64,000 bases of DNA, taken from Pseudomonas guineae (GTDB lineage Bacteria; Pseudomonadota; Gammaproteobacteria; Pseudomonadales; Pseudomonadaceae). Every line of letters starts with the position of its first letter. Position 1 is the stretch's first letter. Shown one piece after another: positions 56,588 through 64,000 of the stretch. Below the pieces are notes generated by a model. The model made no database searches. It had not been told where the DNA came from and was given only the letters and a program-made list of their open reading frames with translations. The DNA lies in assembly GCF_900113745.1 (NCBI RefSeq), contig NZ_FOQL01000003.1, forward strand, positions 62,001 to 126,000. Reading direction: 5' to 3'. Made by a program: the position numbers and the translations under genes.

Positions 56588-56610
56588 TTTGTGCTTTCAG
56601 GGATTTACGT

Positions 56611-57459
56611 GTGCCTAAGACACCTCGCTTCTTTCTGCAGAACCCGCTGCTACCAGGCTTTGGTCTAAGTTTCGGCTTCAGCACCTTTTACATCTCGCTG
56701 GTGATCCTGTTTCCGCTCTCGGCGTTGCTGCTGTATGTCAGCGACATGAGCTGGGCGCAGTACTGGCGGGCGATCAGCGATCCGCGCGTGGTACAAAGCT
56801 ATAAGGTGACGATCAGTGGTGCGTTCTACGCCACCATCGCCACCGTGCTGATCGGCCTGTTGTTGGCGTGGATCATCACTCGATACGACTTCCCTGGCCG
56901 GCGTCTGGTGGATGCGCTGATCGACCTGCCCTTCGCGCTGCCGACCTCGGTGGCCGGGCTGACCCTGGCCACCCTGCTCGCCCCAAGCGGTTGGTTAGGC
57001 CAATGGCTGGAACCCATGGGCATCAAACTGGCCTACGCCTACCCCGGCATTTTGATTGCCATGGTGTTTACCAGCCTGCCGTTTGTGGTGCGCACGGTGC
57101 AGCCGGTGCTACAGGATCTAGGCCGCGACTATGAGGAAGCCGCCAGCACCTTGGGCGCTAATCGGGTGCAAACGTTTTTTTACGTGGTGCTGCCCACCCT
57201 GATCCCGGCGCTGCTGACCGGAGCCTCGCAATCGTTTATCCGCAGCCTGGGCGAGTTTGGCGCGGTGATCATGATTGCTGGCAACATCCCGTTCAAAACT
57301 GAAGTGACTTCGCTGATGATTTTCGTGCGATTGCAGGAGTTCAACTACCCCGCGGCTGCGGCAATTGCCTCGATCATTCTGCTGGCCTCACTGGTGCTGC
57401 TGTTTAGCCTGCAAGTGCTGCAAGGCCGCCTGTTCAAATGGCAACGGCAAGGCATATGA
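56611..57459 (+). CDS. cysT: Second sulfate-type ABC permease CysT2
   Basis: 282 residues starting at GTG 56611. Permease with helices (LSFGFSTFYISLVILFPLSALLL, and a helix at about 68-88) and an EAA loop GRDYEEAASTLGANRVQTFFYVVLPTLIPALLTG. Clearly homologous to the CysT at 52387 but not identical. Its stop overlaps the cysW2 start (ATGA). Confidence 0.92.
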   Translation: MPKTPRFFLQNPLLPGFGLSFGFSTFYISLVILFPLSALLLYVSDMSWAQYWRAISDPRVVQSYKVTISGAFYATIATVLIGLLLAWIITRYDFPGRRLVDALIDLPFALPTSVAGLTLATLLAPSGWLGQWLEPMGIKLAYAYPGILIAMVFTSLPFVVRTVQPVLQDLGRDYEEAASTLGANRVQTFFYVVLPTLIPALLTGASQSFIRSLGEFGAVIMIAGNIPFKTEVTSLMIFVRLQEFNYPAAAAIASIILLASLVLLFSLQVLQGRLFKWQRQGI

Positions 57460-58286
57460 AAAAACCTCAATACTGGCACCAATGGCTGTTGATCGGCCTC
57501 GGGCTGAGCCTGATCACCCTGATTCTGCTGGTGCCGCTGGCGCTGATTTTCAGTAAAGCCTTCTCCGGTGGCCTGGCCCTGCTGTGGGGCAACCTGGGCG
57601 AGGACTACATGCTCCACGCCATCGGCCTAACCCTGCTGGTGGCGGCGCTGACGGTGCCGATCAACCTGTGTTTCGGCATTCTGCTGGCCTGGTGCGTAAC
57701 CCATTACGATTTTCGCGGGCGCAAGCTACTGACCACTCTGCTCGACATCCCTTATGCAGTGTCGCCGGTCGTCGCCGGGCTCTGTTACTTGGTGGTGTAT
57801 GGGCTGGAACACGCGCTGGGGCGCTGGTTCTACGACAACGGCATGCAGCTGATGTTTGCCTGGCCGGGCATCGTCATGGTCACGGTGTTTGTCACCGCAC
57901 CCTATGTCGCGCGCATATTGATTCCAGTGATGCAGTCCCAAGGTCAAGATGAAGAGACCGCTGCGCTGTGCCTGGGTGCCAATGGCTGGCAGATCTTCCG
58001 CCATATCACCCTGCCGAAGATCAAATGGGCGCTGCTGTATGGCGTGGTCATCACCAATGCCCGCGCGGTGGGTGAGTTCGGTGCAGTGTCGGTGGTGTCC
58101 GGCACCATCATCAACCAGACCCTGACCCTGCCCTTGCTGGTCGATCAGCTCAACAACGATTACAAACCCGCCGCCGCCTTTACCGCTGCCGCGCTGCTGG
58201 CTTGCATGGCACTGCTGACCTTGCTGCTGAAAACCTTTATGGAATGGCGGCAACGCACGCTGATGCAGCGCGCCGAGGCGGTTTAA
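57456..58286 (+). CDS. cysW: Second sulfate-type ABC permease CysW2
   Basis: About 277 residues from the ATG at 57456 that overlaps the cysT2 stop. EAA loop QDEETAALCLGANGWQIFRHITLPKIKWALLYG. Homologous to CysW at 51504. No ATPase gene follows; the operon ends with an inverted repeat at 58301-58341. It probably shares CysA with the other operon, or the ATPase is elsewhere. Confidence 0.92.
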   Translation: MKKPQYWHQWLLIGLGLSLITLILLVPLALIFSKAFSGGLALLWGNLGEDYMLHAIGLTLLVAALTVPINLCFGILLAWCVTHYDFRGRKLLTTLLDIPYAVSPVVAGLCYLVVYGLEHALGRWFYDNGMQLMFAWPGIVMVTVFVTAPYVARILIPVMQSQGQDEETAALCLGANGWQIFRHITLPKIKWALLYGVVITNARAVGEFGAVSVVSGTIINQTLTLPLLVDQLNNDYKPAAAFTAAALLACMALLTLLLKTFMEWRQRTLMQRAEAV

Positions 58287-58300
58287 GCGTTTTTACTCGG

Positions 58301-58341
58301 CGCAGTGGCAACACCTGTAACGTCAGACGCTGCCACTGCGC
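58301..58341 (+). terminator. Inverted repeat at the end of the second sulfate operon
   Basis: GCGCAGTGGCA and TGCCACTGCGC are perfect complements but 19 bases apart and lack a T-run, so termination is only tentative. Confidence 0.4.
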
Positions 58342-58410
58342 GAGCACGCTTAGAGTTGTACGTAATGCCGGGCTGCTAATGCGCGGGCCGGCATACAGAC
58401 GTTGCGCGCT

Positions 58411-59184
58411 TTATTCTTCGCTGATGATGAGTTCCACGCGGCGATTCATCTGCCGGCCCGAGGCCGATTCATTACCGGCAACCGGCATGCTCTCGCCTTT
58501 GCCCGACGCACTCAAACGGCTTGGCGCAATGCCTTGAATGGTCAGGTAACGCATCACCGACGTGGCACGACGCTGGGACAAGCTCAGGTTATTTTCCTCG
58601 CTGCCAACGCTGTCGGTATGCCCTTCAATCATCACGCGACGCTCAGGGTTCTGGTTAAGAAAAATCGCCAGCTTGCCCAGGTTATTCGCTGTGCCCGCAC
58701 GTAATTCGGAGCGCCCCGTGGCAAATAACACGTCACCCAAGGTCATGACCAAGCCACGCTCGGTTTGCTTGGCATTGAGCTCATCAAGCTGGCGCTGCAA
58801 CTGGTCGGCCTCCTGAGTGCGTGAATCCAAGCGCGCGCCTGCGCGCTGTTCGCTGAGTACCTTGCGCTGGTCTTCATAAAAGCGCGTTTGCGCCAAGGCA
58901 TTGGCAATTTCTACCCGGCGGTCTGCCATCACGACCAAATGCTGGCCTAATGCCTGCTCTTCAGGCTGGTCCTTACGCGGTTGCTCGGCCACGATCACCG
59001 CTTGCTCGGCCGCATTGAGCGCAACCGGTGCACGCGTATTCAGTTGTGGATCGGCTTGCAGTTGCGTGAGCTTGTTGCGAACTTCGGCAGCGCCTTGCGG
59101 CATGCTGGGTGGCGAGGCACAACCGGCCACACTTAGGCTGATCGCAGCGGCCAGCAGGTACTTAACGTGATAGGCAGTGTTCAT
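58411..59184 (-). CDS. OmpA-family lipoprotein with DUF4398-like N-terminus
   Basis: 257-residue lipoprotein (lipobox VAGC, Cys22). The N-terminal half is helical with a DUF4398-like ATPVALNAAEQAVIVAEQP pattern and a coiled coil (VLSEQRAGARLDSRTQEADQLQRQLDELN). The C-terminal OmpA domain (about 150-257) binds peptidoglycan through VMIEGHTDSVGSEENNLSLSQRRATSV and RQMNRRVELII. Its start overlaps the stop of the DUF4398 gene by 4 bases. Confidence 0.93.
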   Translation of the reverse strand: MNTAYHVKYLLAAAISLSVAGCASPPSMPQGAAEVRNKLTQLQADPQLNTRAPVALNAAEQAVIVAEQPRKDQPEEQALGQHLVVMADRRVEIANALAQTRFYEDQRKVLSEQRAGARLDSRTQEADQLQRQLDELNAKQTERGLVMTLGDVLFATGRSELRAGTANNLGKLAIFLNQNPERRVMIEGHTDSVGSEENNLSLSQRRATSVMRYLTIQGIAPSRLSASGKGESMPVAGNESASGRQMNRRVELIISEE

Positions 59185-59585
59185 TGTGGTGCTCCCGTGT
59201 TGCGCTGCATTTCCTGCTTCAGGCTGTTGGTGCTTTTGCGCATTTCGTCATTGACCACCTTGGCCTTGGTCGCCTGTGACATGGCTAGGGCCAGCTCGGC
59301 CTCAACCCGCGATTGTTCGGCCAGACGCTCAGCCAGCAGCATCTCTTCGCGCTGCACGGCCAAATTGGCCGACGCCAATTTCTCCCGTGCAACGCCCAAC
59401 TGCGGCGAGGCGTAGTCGGCCACACGCGCTTGTTCGGCATTGCTGATTGCGGTTTTTGCCGCTTGCAACGCCAGGTTCGGCGCAACCGGCGGCGTAGCGC
59501 AGGCGCTCAGCAACAGCAGCCCGCTAAAAACGCCGGCCAGGCGCAACGCGGCCCTGCCAGAAAGCATCGATGAAGTCCTGTTCAT
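59181..59585 (-). CDS. DUF4398 domain lipoprotein
   Basis: 134 residues with lipobox LSAC (Cys29) after a 28-residue signal. The mature part is a single helical DUF4398 segment with repeated Ala/Glu/Gln (AKTAISNAEQARVADYASPQLGVAREKLASANLAVQREEMLLA and on). GAGG stands 8 bases ahead of the ATG. It is made together with the OmpA-like protein and presumably acts at the outer membrane/peptidoglycan interface. Confidence 0.9.
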   Translation of the reverse strand: MNRTSSMLSGRAALRLAGVFSGLLLLSACATPPVAPNLALQAAKTAISNAEQARVADYASPQLGVAREKLASANLAVQREEMLLAERLAEQSRVEAELALAMSQATKAKVVNDEMRKSTNSLKQEMQRNTGAPQ

Positions 59586-59691
59586 AGGTATGTCCTCAAA
59601 ACAATGAAGGATGAGCGCGCCGCGCAGGTATCCGCGTGCCAGCTCAGGTTGGCTAGACCACAGCGTTCTTTAAGCGCTGCAGAGAGCGTTC

Positions 59692-59832
59692 TTAGCGGCC
59701 CGCGCACTGGCTGACGACGCAGCCGGGCGGCGCACTTTGTGCCAGGTTCATGGCGATCAGCAGGCTGCCCACGGCGATCCCGGCATAGGCAATCGCAAAC
59801 ACTAATAAAAGCGGGCGGTAATCGATGTTCAT
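59692..59832 (-). CDS. Small single-pass membrane protein, 46 residues
   Basis: A 46-codon gene. The sequence MNIDYRPLLLVFAIAYAGIA continues with VGSLLIAMNLAQSAPPGCVV and ends SQCAGR. One membrane helix at about residues 7-29, then a short tail with two Cys. GGAG lies 7 bases before the ATG (59832), a strong ribosome site. It lies between the CsbD-like gene and DUF4398, on the same strand with a 36-base gap to the former. A longer frame on the same strand (59582-59845) is in another register and has no credible features. Function unknown. Confidence 0.72.
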   Translation of the reverse strand: MNIDYRPLLLVFAIAYAGIAVGSLLIAMNLAQSAPPGCVVSQCAGR

Positions 59833-59868
59833 CACGTATCTCCAATCAGTGGACAAGGCGATAAGGGC

Positions 59869-60099
59869 TCAAGCCGCGCCGTTACCGCGCGGGCCTTTAC
59901 GGGCAAAAAAACCTCTGACCTGAGCATCTGCATCACCGCGGGAGAAGCCATAACGCGCCTGCAGCAAGCCTGCTAGGCGCTGCATGTGGCCGGCATGGTG
60001 CAGCGCGGGGTTATGGTTCAAACGCGCCCAAGTCATCTGCAGAGCGCCCACGGACTGACGCCATTGCCCATGCAGGAACTGCAACCGCTGCAAGCTCAT
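59869..60099 (-). CDS. CsbD-like stress protein (divergent)
   Basis: 76 residues. The pattern QWRQSVGALQMTWARLN with LAGLLQARYGFSRGDADAQVRGFF fits the CsbD fold (G-x-W-x-Q-x-x-G, a W in the middle, then RYG-SR-x-A-x-QV). CsbD is a small general-stress protein of unclear role. GAGG precedes the ATG. First gene of the run CsbD-like/membrane peptide/DUF4398/OmpA-like. Typical CsbD proteins start with a Lys-rich segment; this one is more hydrophobic, so call it divergent. Confidence 0.7.
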   Translation of the reverse strand: MSLQRLQFLHGQWRQSVGALQMTWARLNHNPALHHAGHMQRLAGLLQARYGFSRGDADAQVRGFFARKGPRGNGAA

Positions 60100-60408
60100 G
60101 GGCGCCTCACCGCAGCACGCGCAAAAACGTGGGCATCACACCTTGCAGAGCAGGTTGAGCAATCAGCTCGAATGGCCTTACACATGCTGTGTCTCCCAGT
60201 GCAACACTGCTCTCAACGCATGGACGCAGCTCACTGGGGACAGAATCACCGCGGCGCATAGGCCTGTCGGTACGCTGGCACGCATAGGCGCACAAATAGC
60301 TCAGATATGGCTATTGGCCTGCGTACGGCGGCGCACAGACGGGCTTGGCAGTGCTGCCTAAGCTGGTGCTTCGGCCGTCAGTGACGGTTCATGAGCAGGA
60401 GCAACACG
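60100..60408. other. Divergent intergenic region
   Basis: About 309 bases between the CsbD-like gene and the gene at 60409. A direct repeat CGCATAGGC (60256 and 60280 area) is visible. I see no gene, but it must carry two divergent promoters; none could be assigned by eye. A 62-residue minus-strand frame is not convincing. Confidence 0.5.
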
Positions 60409-60951
60409 ATGGACCTCTACCGCCACCACGTATCGGGCTTCTTTAGCCAACGCAGCACCGCCGAACAGGCGCTGGCCCAGTTGATTCAGCGGGGCATGCA
60501 CAGCGAGCAATTGCAGATAGTCGCCAGCAACGCAGATGCCCCACCCGCCCCCGCGCCCCAGGCCAGAAGCAACAAGGTGTTGAAGGACATGCTGATCGAC
60601 ATCGCCATTGGCACAGGGATCGGTATTGGCATCGGCGCGTTGATTGCGGTGGCAATGATTGTCAGCGAGGTGAGCCTGTTTTATGCAAGCCCGCTGCTCG
60701 CACCGCTAACGCTAATGGGCATGAGCGGGTTTATCGGGGGTTTTCTTGGCAGCGTGATCGGGGCGTCATCGGCCGCCGGCGCGCATCACGGTCGTTTTGC
60801 CGCGTTGGTGAGCAAAAGCATTACTCACGGCGATGTGGTGCTGGTGGCGCAAACCGACAACGAGCAGCAAACCAGCATGGCCCGTGAAGTGATCAAAGCC
60901 ACTGCCGGTTTGGTCAAGGACATCAATATGGCCACTACCCGCTCGCCATAG
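60409..60951 (+). CDS. Putative membrane stress protein with glycine-zipper helices
   Basis: 180 residues from the ATG at 60409 (AGGAG 7 bases ahead; ATG 60391 upstream lacks a site). The N-terminal 40 residues (VSGFFSQRSTAEQALAQLIQRGM) resemble the YflT/general-stress-17M fold. Two Gly-rich membrane segments follow (about 61-90 with IGTGIGIGIGALIAVAM and 100-120 with GMSGFIGGFLGSVIG). A soluble C-terminal part ends the protein (THGDVVLVAQTDNEQQTSMAREVIKATAGLV). Not a named family to me. Divergent from the CsbD-like operon, suggesting shared stress control. Confidence 0.78.
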   Translation: MDLYRHHVSGFFSQRSTAEQALAQLIQRGMHSEQLQIVASNADAPPAPAPQARSNKVLKDMLIDIAIGTGIGIGIGALIAVAMIVSEVSLFYASPLLAPLTLMGMSGFIGGFLGSVIGASSAAGAHHGRFAALVSKSITHGDVVLVAQTDNEQQTSMAREVIKATAGLVKDINMATTRSP

Positions 60952-61097
60952 ACGCTGCCCCCACCGGCCTTCTCGCTCAGGGTCCGCAGTGCAAGGCAGC
61001 AGTGCGAGCAGATGATCCGCGCGGCTGCCAGTAAGCCGGGCAAAAGCGTCTTCACCAGGCATCACGAGCCGGTCTAACGCTGGCAATTGTCCGCGCC

Positions 61098-61670
61098 TCA
61101 CTGCAAGCGGAAGTGCGCCAGCTCGCTAGGGCTCAGCACGCGCATGCGTTGCGGCTCGGTGCGGTTGATCGCCTCAAGCAGCGCAAGCGGCACCTGCATA
61201 TCCTTGAAGTAAGCCACCTGACTGGCACGATTAACACCGTGCCTGGAGGCCGAATGCACCGAGTCACTGCCCGCGTAATAGGGCCGGTGAATACCCACAT
61301 AGCCACGCACGGTTTTACGCTGCCCCGCCGCCAGCAGGTACACGCAACTGCCTTGGCATACCCCGGTGGATGGCACCAGGCTGTCAAAGCGGGTTTCGCG
61401 CAGCAGGCGGCCGATACGCATGGCCTCTTCCACACTGCCACCAATGCTGTCGAGCATGACAATTTTCCTGGCAAATGTGCCCGGATTGGCCTTGATGCCT
61501 TTGAGCAAGGCCTCATAATCGCCCGGCGCAATATCCTCGGAAACCTTAGCCACCAGGATCCGCCCCAGCGTCTTATGCTGGCCGGCCTGCACTTCGACCT
61601 TGGCCTGCGCGGCGCTCGCACACAGCGTCACCACGCCAATAATTACAGCCTGAAACACACTACGGCCCAT
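61098..61670 (-). CDS. COG3904-type periplasmic ClpP/crotonase-like protein
   Basis: 190 residues with a signal peptide (about 1-23, AQA-KVEV). The ClpP-like core has LDSIGGSVEEAMRIGRLLRE (oxyanion region) and CQGSCVYLLAAGQRKTV, where Ser occupies the usual nucleophile position; a His follows in VGIHRPYYAG. These match the COG3904 family of predicted periplasmic proteins, often beside membrane stress genes. Enzymatic activity is not shown for the family. Confidence 0.83.
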   Translation of the reverse strand: MGRSVFQAVIIGVVTLCASAAQAKVEVQAGQHKTLGRILVAKVSEDIAPGDYEALLKGIKANPGTFARKIVMLDSIGGSVEEAMRIGRLLRETRFDSLVPSTGVCQGSCVYLLAAGQRKTVRGYVGIHRPYYAGSDSVHSASRHGVNRASQVAYFKDMQVPLALLEAINRTEPQRMRVLSPSELAHFRLQ

Positions 61671-61799
61671 AAATCCGACAATTCCTTAAGCAACGTCACC
61701 CGTGGGTGGGCAAGATACCTTGCAGCAGCGATCGCGCATACGCCGAATCAACCTCAATCAACGCACCCACTTCACCGCAGAGAGAGCCCCGTGGCCACG

Positions 61800-62336
61800 A
61801 TGTTCGAAATCCAACAACAGAACCCAGAGCGCTACCGCCAACAGACCCGCCGCAGCACGGTAATCATCGCCCTGACGTTCGTTGTGCTGGCCATGCTGCT
61901 GTCCACCGCCACCGTCATGCTGTTTGGCCAACCGGGCGGGGATAATTTCCGCTGGAACCTGGCCGGCGTGATTATCGCCCTGCTGCTGACTGTGGCCCTG
62001 GTGCGCTGCTTTATGTGGTCACAACCCTGGATGGCCGCAGCGGCCTATGGCTGGCAACTCAAGCGCAGCCTGATGCGCATCACCAATGTGATGCACCACG
62101 TCAAACCCGGAGTGGCTGCACATGACCCGGACGCCATGAAGTTGCTGCGCTTCTATCATCTCGGCCTGACCCAAATGCACCAGCTGGACGGTAACTCCAG
62201 CGCACTCAGCGAAGCCGTGGCGGAGATCAACCGGCACAAAGAGCGCATGGAAAGCCTGGGGATGGACATCGATCAGCCGCAACTCAACCCCAACTGGATC
62301 GAAGCCGTGAAAAAAATCAGTGTGCTGCCCGGCTAA
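61800..62336 (+). CDS. DUF3087 domain membrane protein
   Basis: About 178 residues from the ATG at 61800. Two membrane helices at about 20-42 (STVIIALTFVVLAMLLSTATVMLFG) and 52-76, then a cytoplasmic region with MRITNVMHHVKPGVAAHDPDAMKLLRFYHLGLTQMHQLDGNSSAL, the DUF3087 core. A GTG at 61791 is also possible; the long open frame further upstream (from 61113) crosses the convergent COG3904 gene and is not the real start. Function unknown. Confidence 0.85.
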   Translation: MFEIQQQNPERYRQQTRRSTVIIALTFVVLAMLLSTATVMLFGQPGGDNFRWNLAGVIIALLLTVALVRCFMWSQPWMAAAAYGWQLKRSLMRITNVMHHVKPGVAAHDPDAMKLLRFYHLGLTQMHQLDGNSSALSEAVAEINRHKERMESLGMDIDQPQLNPNWIEAVKKISVLPG

Positions 62337-62500
62337 ACATCGCAAACCCACAACCTTGCTGCACGCAAAACAGCAGCGGCTAGCCCCCTGCATCGGCGCT
62401 GCAATCGATCATGGTCTCTGCGCTGGGTAATGCCTGGTCGGTGGGTTTCTAACTGAAAGACCGCTATTGTTTTACTCGTTATCTTTACAGGAGCCTCACC

Positions 62501-63421
62501 ATGACTCTCATGCAACGTAGAACTGCGCTCATCTTGGCTGGCTTACTGGCCATGGGCAGCGCCTTCGCTCAAGCGGATACACCCGTGCGGGTGGGCTCCA
62601 AGATCGATACCGAGGGCAAGTTGCTGGGCAATATGATTGTGCTGGCACTGGAAGCCAATGGCATCAAGACCGAGAACAAATCTGGCCTGGGCAACACCAA
62701 GGTGATGCGCGGCGCGCTGACCGCCGGCGAGATTGATCTGTACCCTGAATACACCGGTAACGGCGCCTTCATTTTTGCCGAAGAGTCCAACCCGGTTTGG
62801 AAAGACGCTAAAGCTGGTTACGAACGCGTCAAGGCGCTGGACTACGAGCAGAATAATATTGTCTGGCTGACGCCTGCGCCGGCCAACAACACCTGGGCGA
62901 TTGCCATTCGCCAAGATGTGGCCACCCCCAACCAACTGAAAACCCTCGACGACCTGGGCCAATGGCTGGGCAAAGGTGGGCAGTTCAAGCTGGCCGCCTC
63001 GGCTGAGTTTGTCGAGCGCTCGGACGCGCTGCCAGCCTTCCAAACGGCCTACAACTTCACCCTCAAACCCGAGCAGCTGCTGACGTTGGCCGGTGGCGAC
63101 ACGGCGGTAACGATTCGTGCGGCTGGTGAAAAAACTTCCGGCGTCAACGCGGCCATGGCCTATGGCACAGACGGCGCCGTGGCTGCCTTAGGCCTGGTAA
63201 TTCTCGAAGACCCCAAAGGTGTTCAGCCTATTTATGCCCCCGCACCTATTGTTCGCGAAGACGCCCTCACGCAACACCCTCAAATCGCCGACGCCCTGGC
63301 GCCGGTATTCGAACTGCTGGACGGCCCCACGCTGCAGAGCCTGAACGCCAAGATTCAGCTCGAAGGCCAGGACGCGAAGAAAGTCGCCTCAGACTTCCTC
63401 AAATCCAAAGGGCTGCTGTAA
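62501..63421 (+). CDS. osmF: Osmoprotectant/betaine-binding protein OsmF
   Basis: Periplasmic binding protein (306 residues; signal peptide about 1-25, AFA-QADT). Nearly every segment matches E. coli OsmF (YehZ) as I remember it: VRVGSKIDTEGKLLGNMIV, YPEYTGNGAFIF, WLTPAPANNTWAIAIRQDVA, LAGGDTAVTIRAAGEKTSGVNAAMAYGTDGAVAALGL and QPIYAPAPIVRE. It serves a glycine-betaine/choline-type importer with low affinity in E. coli. AGGAG lies 7 bases ahead of the ATG. The permease follows after about 39 bases. Confidence 0.95.
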   Translation: MTLMQRRTALILAGLLAMGSAFAQADTPVRVGSKIDTEGKLLGNMIVLALEANGIKTENKSGLGNTKVMRGALTAGEIDLYPEYTGNGAFIFAEESNPVWKDAKAGYERVKALDYEQNNIVWLTPAPANNTWAIAIRQDVATPNQLKTLDDLGQWLGKGGQFKLAASAEFVERSDALPAFQTAYNFTLKPEQLLTLAGGDTAVTIRAAGEKTSGVNAAMAYGTDGAVAALGLVILEDPKGVQPIYAPAPIVREDALTQHPQIADALAPVFELLDGPTLQSLNAKIQLEGQDAKKVASDFLKSKGLL

Positions 63422-63460
63422 TAAGCCCGCTGCTGGCAGCGCACTGGCGCGGCAATAACC

Positions 63461-64000
63461 GTGGTTAGAATCTCGAACCCAGCGGCCCACCCTCGCTGGC
63501 GAACGGCCCAAGCCGTCCTCACGTTGTTGGCTGTGGTTGCTTTATGGAGCCTGCCGCTGGTGCGGGTGGCGCCCAATCGTCTGGTGTCAGGTGAGGCGGT
63601 CTCATTTTTCGACTTGCTGCAAGGCTCGGCATGGGGTTTGGCCGTCTTGCTGATCGGGTTGCTATTACTCTCGCTAGCACCGCCTAGGCGCATCTGTTTG
63701 TGGCTGACCGTAGTGGCGGCAACCGTCTTGGCGGTGGGGCTCGGCATTCAGGCCGCCAACCACGCCACCCAGGTGGTACAGGCAAGCACGCCGTTTGCCC
63801 GCACGGCATTGGGCAGTGGTCTGTGGCTGGTGTGGCTGCTGTTGGGCTTGGTGTTGGCCGATGCACTGCAAGCGCTGCGAGCCGGCACACTGGCACGCCT
63901 GGGTGTGGCTACGGCGGTTTTGCTACCGCTGGGACTCATGCTGGTCAGCGGCGGTGCCGATGAGTTATCGATCATGAAGGAATACGCCAATCGCAGCGAT
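63461..64000 (+). CDS. yehY: YehY-like osmoprotectant ABC permease (3' end outside window)
   Basis: Open from GTG 63461 to the end of the window (180 codons, no stop). It begins with a hydrophobic N-terminus (helices about 15-35, 58-72, 80-97, 116-135, 145-165) that is an extra membrane domain before the permease domain, as in YehY. This and the OsmF gene upstream support the assignment. The catalytic-type EAA loop would lie beyond the window. The start codon is only tentative. Confidence 0.85.
   Translation, partial: MVRISNPAAHPRWRTAQAVLTLLAVVALWSLPLVRVAPNRLVSGEAVSFFDLLQGSAWGLAVLLIGLLLLSLAPPRRICLWLTVVAATVLAVGLGIQAANHATQVVQASTPFARTALGSGLWLVWLLLGLVLADALQALRAGTLARLGVATAVLLPLGLMLVSGGADELSIMKEYANRSD

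Noticed and set aside
59582..59845. An 87-codon minus-strand frame
   Set aside because: Arg/Cys-rich with no hydrophobic or family pattern. The overlapping 46-codon frame at 59692-59832 has a membrane helix and a strong ribosome site instead.
61113..61799. A 229-codon upstream extension of the DUF3087 gene
   Set aside because: It runs antisense through the COG3904 gene, which has a signal peptide and family motifs. The DUF3087 family start fits the ATG at 61800.

Overview
The window reads as chromosomal DNA of a Pseudomonas species. The gene content and order match blocks I know from Pseudomonas: lipA-lif; MltF-like/chemoreceptor/CHAD/tgpA-DUF58-moxR; DUF4892/GST/two hydrolases/thioesterase/acyl-CoA synthetase/sixA/gpsA ending at a hybrid kinase and fabAB; sbp-cysTWA; and ydbH-ynbE-ydbL. 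Coding density is high. I see no rRNA, tRNA, phage gene, transposase or CRISPR array. The first gene (lipase) is cut at its 5' end and the last (a YehY-like permease) at its 3' end.

Layout. 1-6.6 kb: secreted lipase and its foldase, a DoxX protein, an MltF-like transglycosylase, TatD and a chemoreceptor. 6.6-12.2 kb: a minus-strand block with an acyl-CoA thioesterase, a CHAD protein and the TgpA transglutaminase/DUF58/MoxR set. 12.4-18.3 kb: a P-type cation ATPase, flavin reductase, small lipoprotein, patatin phospholipase and AI-2E-type permease. 18.4-26 kb: a minus-strand run of lipid and acyl-CoA enzymes plus SixA and GpsA. 26-33 kb: a TonB-dependent receptor, an orphan periplasmic binding protein and a hybrid histidine kinase in tandem, then fabA-fabB. 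33-46.7 kb: a chemoreceptor, a DUF3859 protein, a secreted amidohydrolase, an ECF sigma/anti-sigma pair with a probable target gene, a dienelactone hydrolase, a transporter-acyltransferase fusion, azlCD, an MgtC/DUF4010 protein, rmuC and a Sel1 protein. 46.7-50.5 kb: a long intergenic region with DnaA-box-like sites and the YdbH-YnbE-YdbL envelope lipid system. 50.5-58.3 kb: two sulfate-uptake operons, with a small hydrolase at the head of the second. 58.4-64 kb: an envelope/stress cluster (OmpA-like, DUF4398, a 46-residue membrane protein, a CsbD-like protein), COG3904 and DUF3087 proteins, and the start of an OsmF/YehY osmolyte transporter.

The most interesting signals are mostly non-coding or very small. 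(1) A 15-codon, three-cysteine reading frame with a perfect Shine-Dalgarno lies just upstream of sbp, as expected of a cysteine-sensing leader peptide. (2) An identical 12-base element lies upstream of both sulfate operons. (3) A shared ECF-type promoter motif lies upstream of both the sigma operon and the DUF4394 gene. (4) Three clustered DnaA-box-like sites sit beside an AT-rich stretch, far from any dnaA gene. (5) An outer-membrane receptor, a binding protein and a sensor kinase look like one sensing circuit next to fabAB. Starts were chosen by eye from Shine-Dalgarno sequences and homology remembered from the families. No database search was run.
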